The notes under the pieces: generated by a model
What the model was told of the DNA's origin: nothing
The model's database searches: none
Seen by the model: only the letters and a program-made list of their open reading frames with translations
Translations under genes and position numbers: made by a program
Shown here: in pieces, positions 6,611 through 6,939 of the stretch
Numbering within the stretch: the first letter of the stretch is position 1
Layout: each line of letters starts with the position of its first letter
Source of the DNA: Acidimicrobiia bacterium
GTDB taxonomy: Bacteria; Actinomycetota; Acidimicrobiia; Acidimicrobiales; SZUA-35
Length of the DNA: 6,939 nucleotides
Assembly (NCBI GenBank): GCA_029857855.1
Contig: JAOUGG010000122.1
Location: 1-6,939, forward strand
Direction of reading: 5' to 3'

Positions 6611-6939
6611 ATGGCTCGTGTGCTACTGGCCGATCAGTCGGTCATCGTGAAACTCAACCTGGCAGAGATGTTTCTGGCGCTGCAGAAAAGCGTGACGGTT
6701 CCGCTCGCCGACGTCTGTGCAGTCTCTGTCGTCGACCGACCCTGGGACGGATTGCCACCGTTGGTCCTCGGGCCCGAAGTGATGTCGGTCGGGCCCTCCT
6801 TGTCGTGTACGGCAACCGGCGATCGGTGGTGATCGACATCAACCCCAGGATGGGCTGGTCGCTGATGATCGTGTCGGCACGCCATCCCGACGAGGTTGCC
6901 GACACCTGGCGCGTCGCCTGGCGCCGACATGGAACTCAT
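6611..6939 (+). pseudogene. small actinobacterial conserved protein, frameshifted by an apparent internal deletion; cut by window end
   Basis: Frame one from ATG 6611 reads VIVKLNLAEMFLALQKSVTVPLADVCAVSVVDRPW (residues 11-45). From memory this matches the front half of a short actinobacterial protein family (L-alternating strands, then VPLxxVxxVxVVxxPW). It stops at TGA 6830-6832 after 73 residues. The back half of the same family appears in another frame (codons starting at 6790): RALLVVYGNRRSVVIDINPR and on to SARHPDEVADTW, open to the window end. Compared with the remembered family pattern, about 12-15 residues after the PW motif (the region around a Gly-Thr-Gly) are missing. The break therefore looks like a deletion of several tens of bases that is not a multiple of three, located between about 6745 and 6790. 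A single-base sequencing error would not explain the missing residues. I know no established function for the family. Frame two has no stop upstream, but its sequence before the break looks like shadow text. Confidence 0.55.

Noticed and set aside
6634..6939. 101-codon minus-strand open frame at the right edge
   Set aside because: It mirrors the plus-strand gene that has family-like sequence; the minus reading has no recognisable motif.

Overview
The window is a GC-rich bacterial chromosome segment, most likely from a high-GC actinobacterium. An origin in or near the class Acidimicrobiia is my inference. It rests on the long Thr-rich linker behind the signal peptide of the M23 protein, the actinobacterial style of the phosphoribosyltransferase and of the small gene at the right edge, and strong G/C preference at third codon positions. 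There are no rRNAs, tRNAs, transposases, integrases or CRISPR repeats, and nothing clearly points to a mobile island.

Layout, left to right. (1) The first ~70 bases may hold the tail of a plus-strand gene. (2) 151-1521, minus: a secreted coiled-coil M23 peptidase of the EnvC/PcsB type, a peptidoglycan hydrolase. (3) 1522-1948: a 427-base divergent intergenic region, less GC-rich than its surroundings, containing a strong two-part stem (1797-1848). (4) 1949-2461, plus: a purine-salvage-type phosphoribosyltransferase. (5) 2462-2578: a markedly AT-rich promoter-like gap. (6) 2579-4393, plus: a 604-residue orphan membrane protein with a two-helix membrane hairpin, a very long acidic/proline-rich disordered region and a small folded C-terminal module. 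(7) 4442-6330, minus: a two-gene unit, an NAD-dependent sugar epimerase followed, with a 4-base GTGA overlap, by a WecG/TagA/CpsF-family glycosyltransferase. It is read from a good -35/-10 promoter at 6364-6391. (8) 6611-6939, plus: a small actinobacterial-type gene that appears broken by an out-of-frame deletion and runs off the window.

How the genes fit together: the M23 peptidase remodels the cell wall, and the epimerase/glycosyltransferase pair probably makes and transfers a sugar for an envelope or extracellular polysaccharide. The orphan membrane protein converges on that pair, so it is not co-transcribed with it, and I see no firm functional link. The phosphoribosyltransferase is housekeeping. 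I do not see a clear new defence or mobile system. The points most worth following up are the broken small gene, the missing canonical Tyr in the epimerase, the structured element ahead of the phosphoribosyltransferase and the orphan membrane protein.
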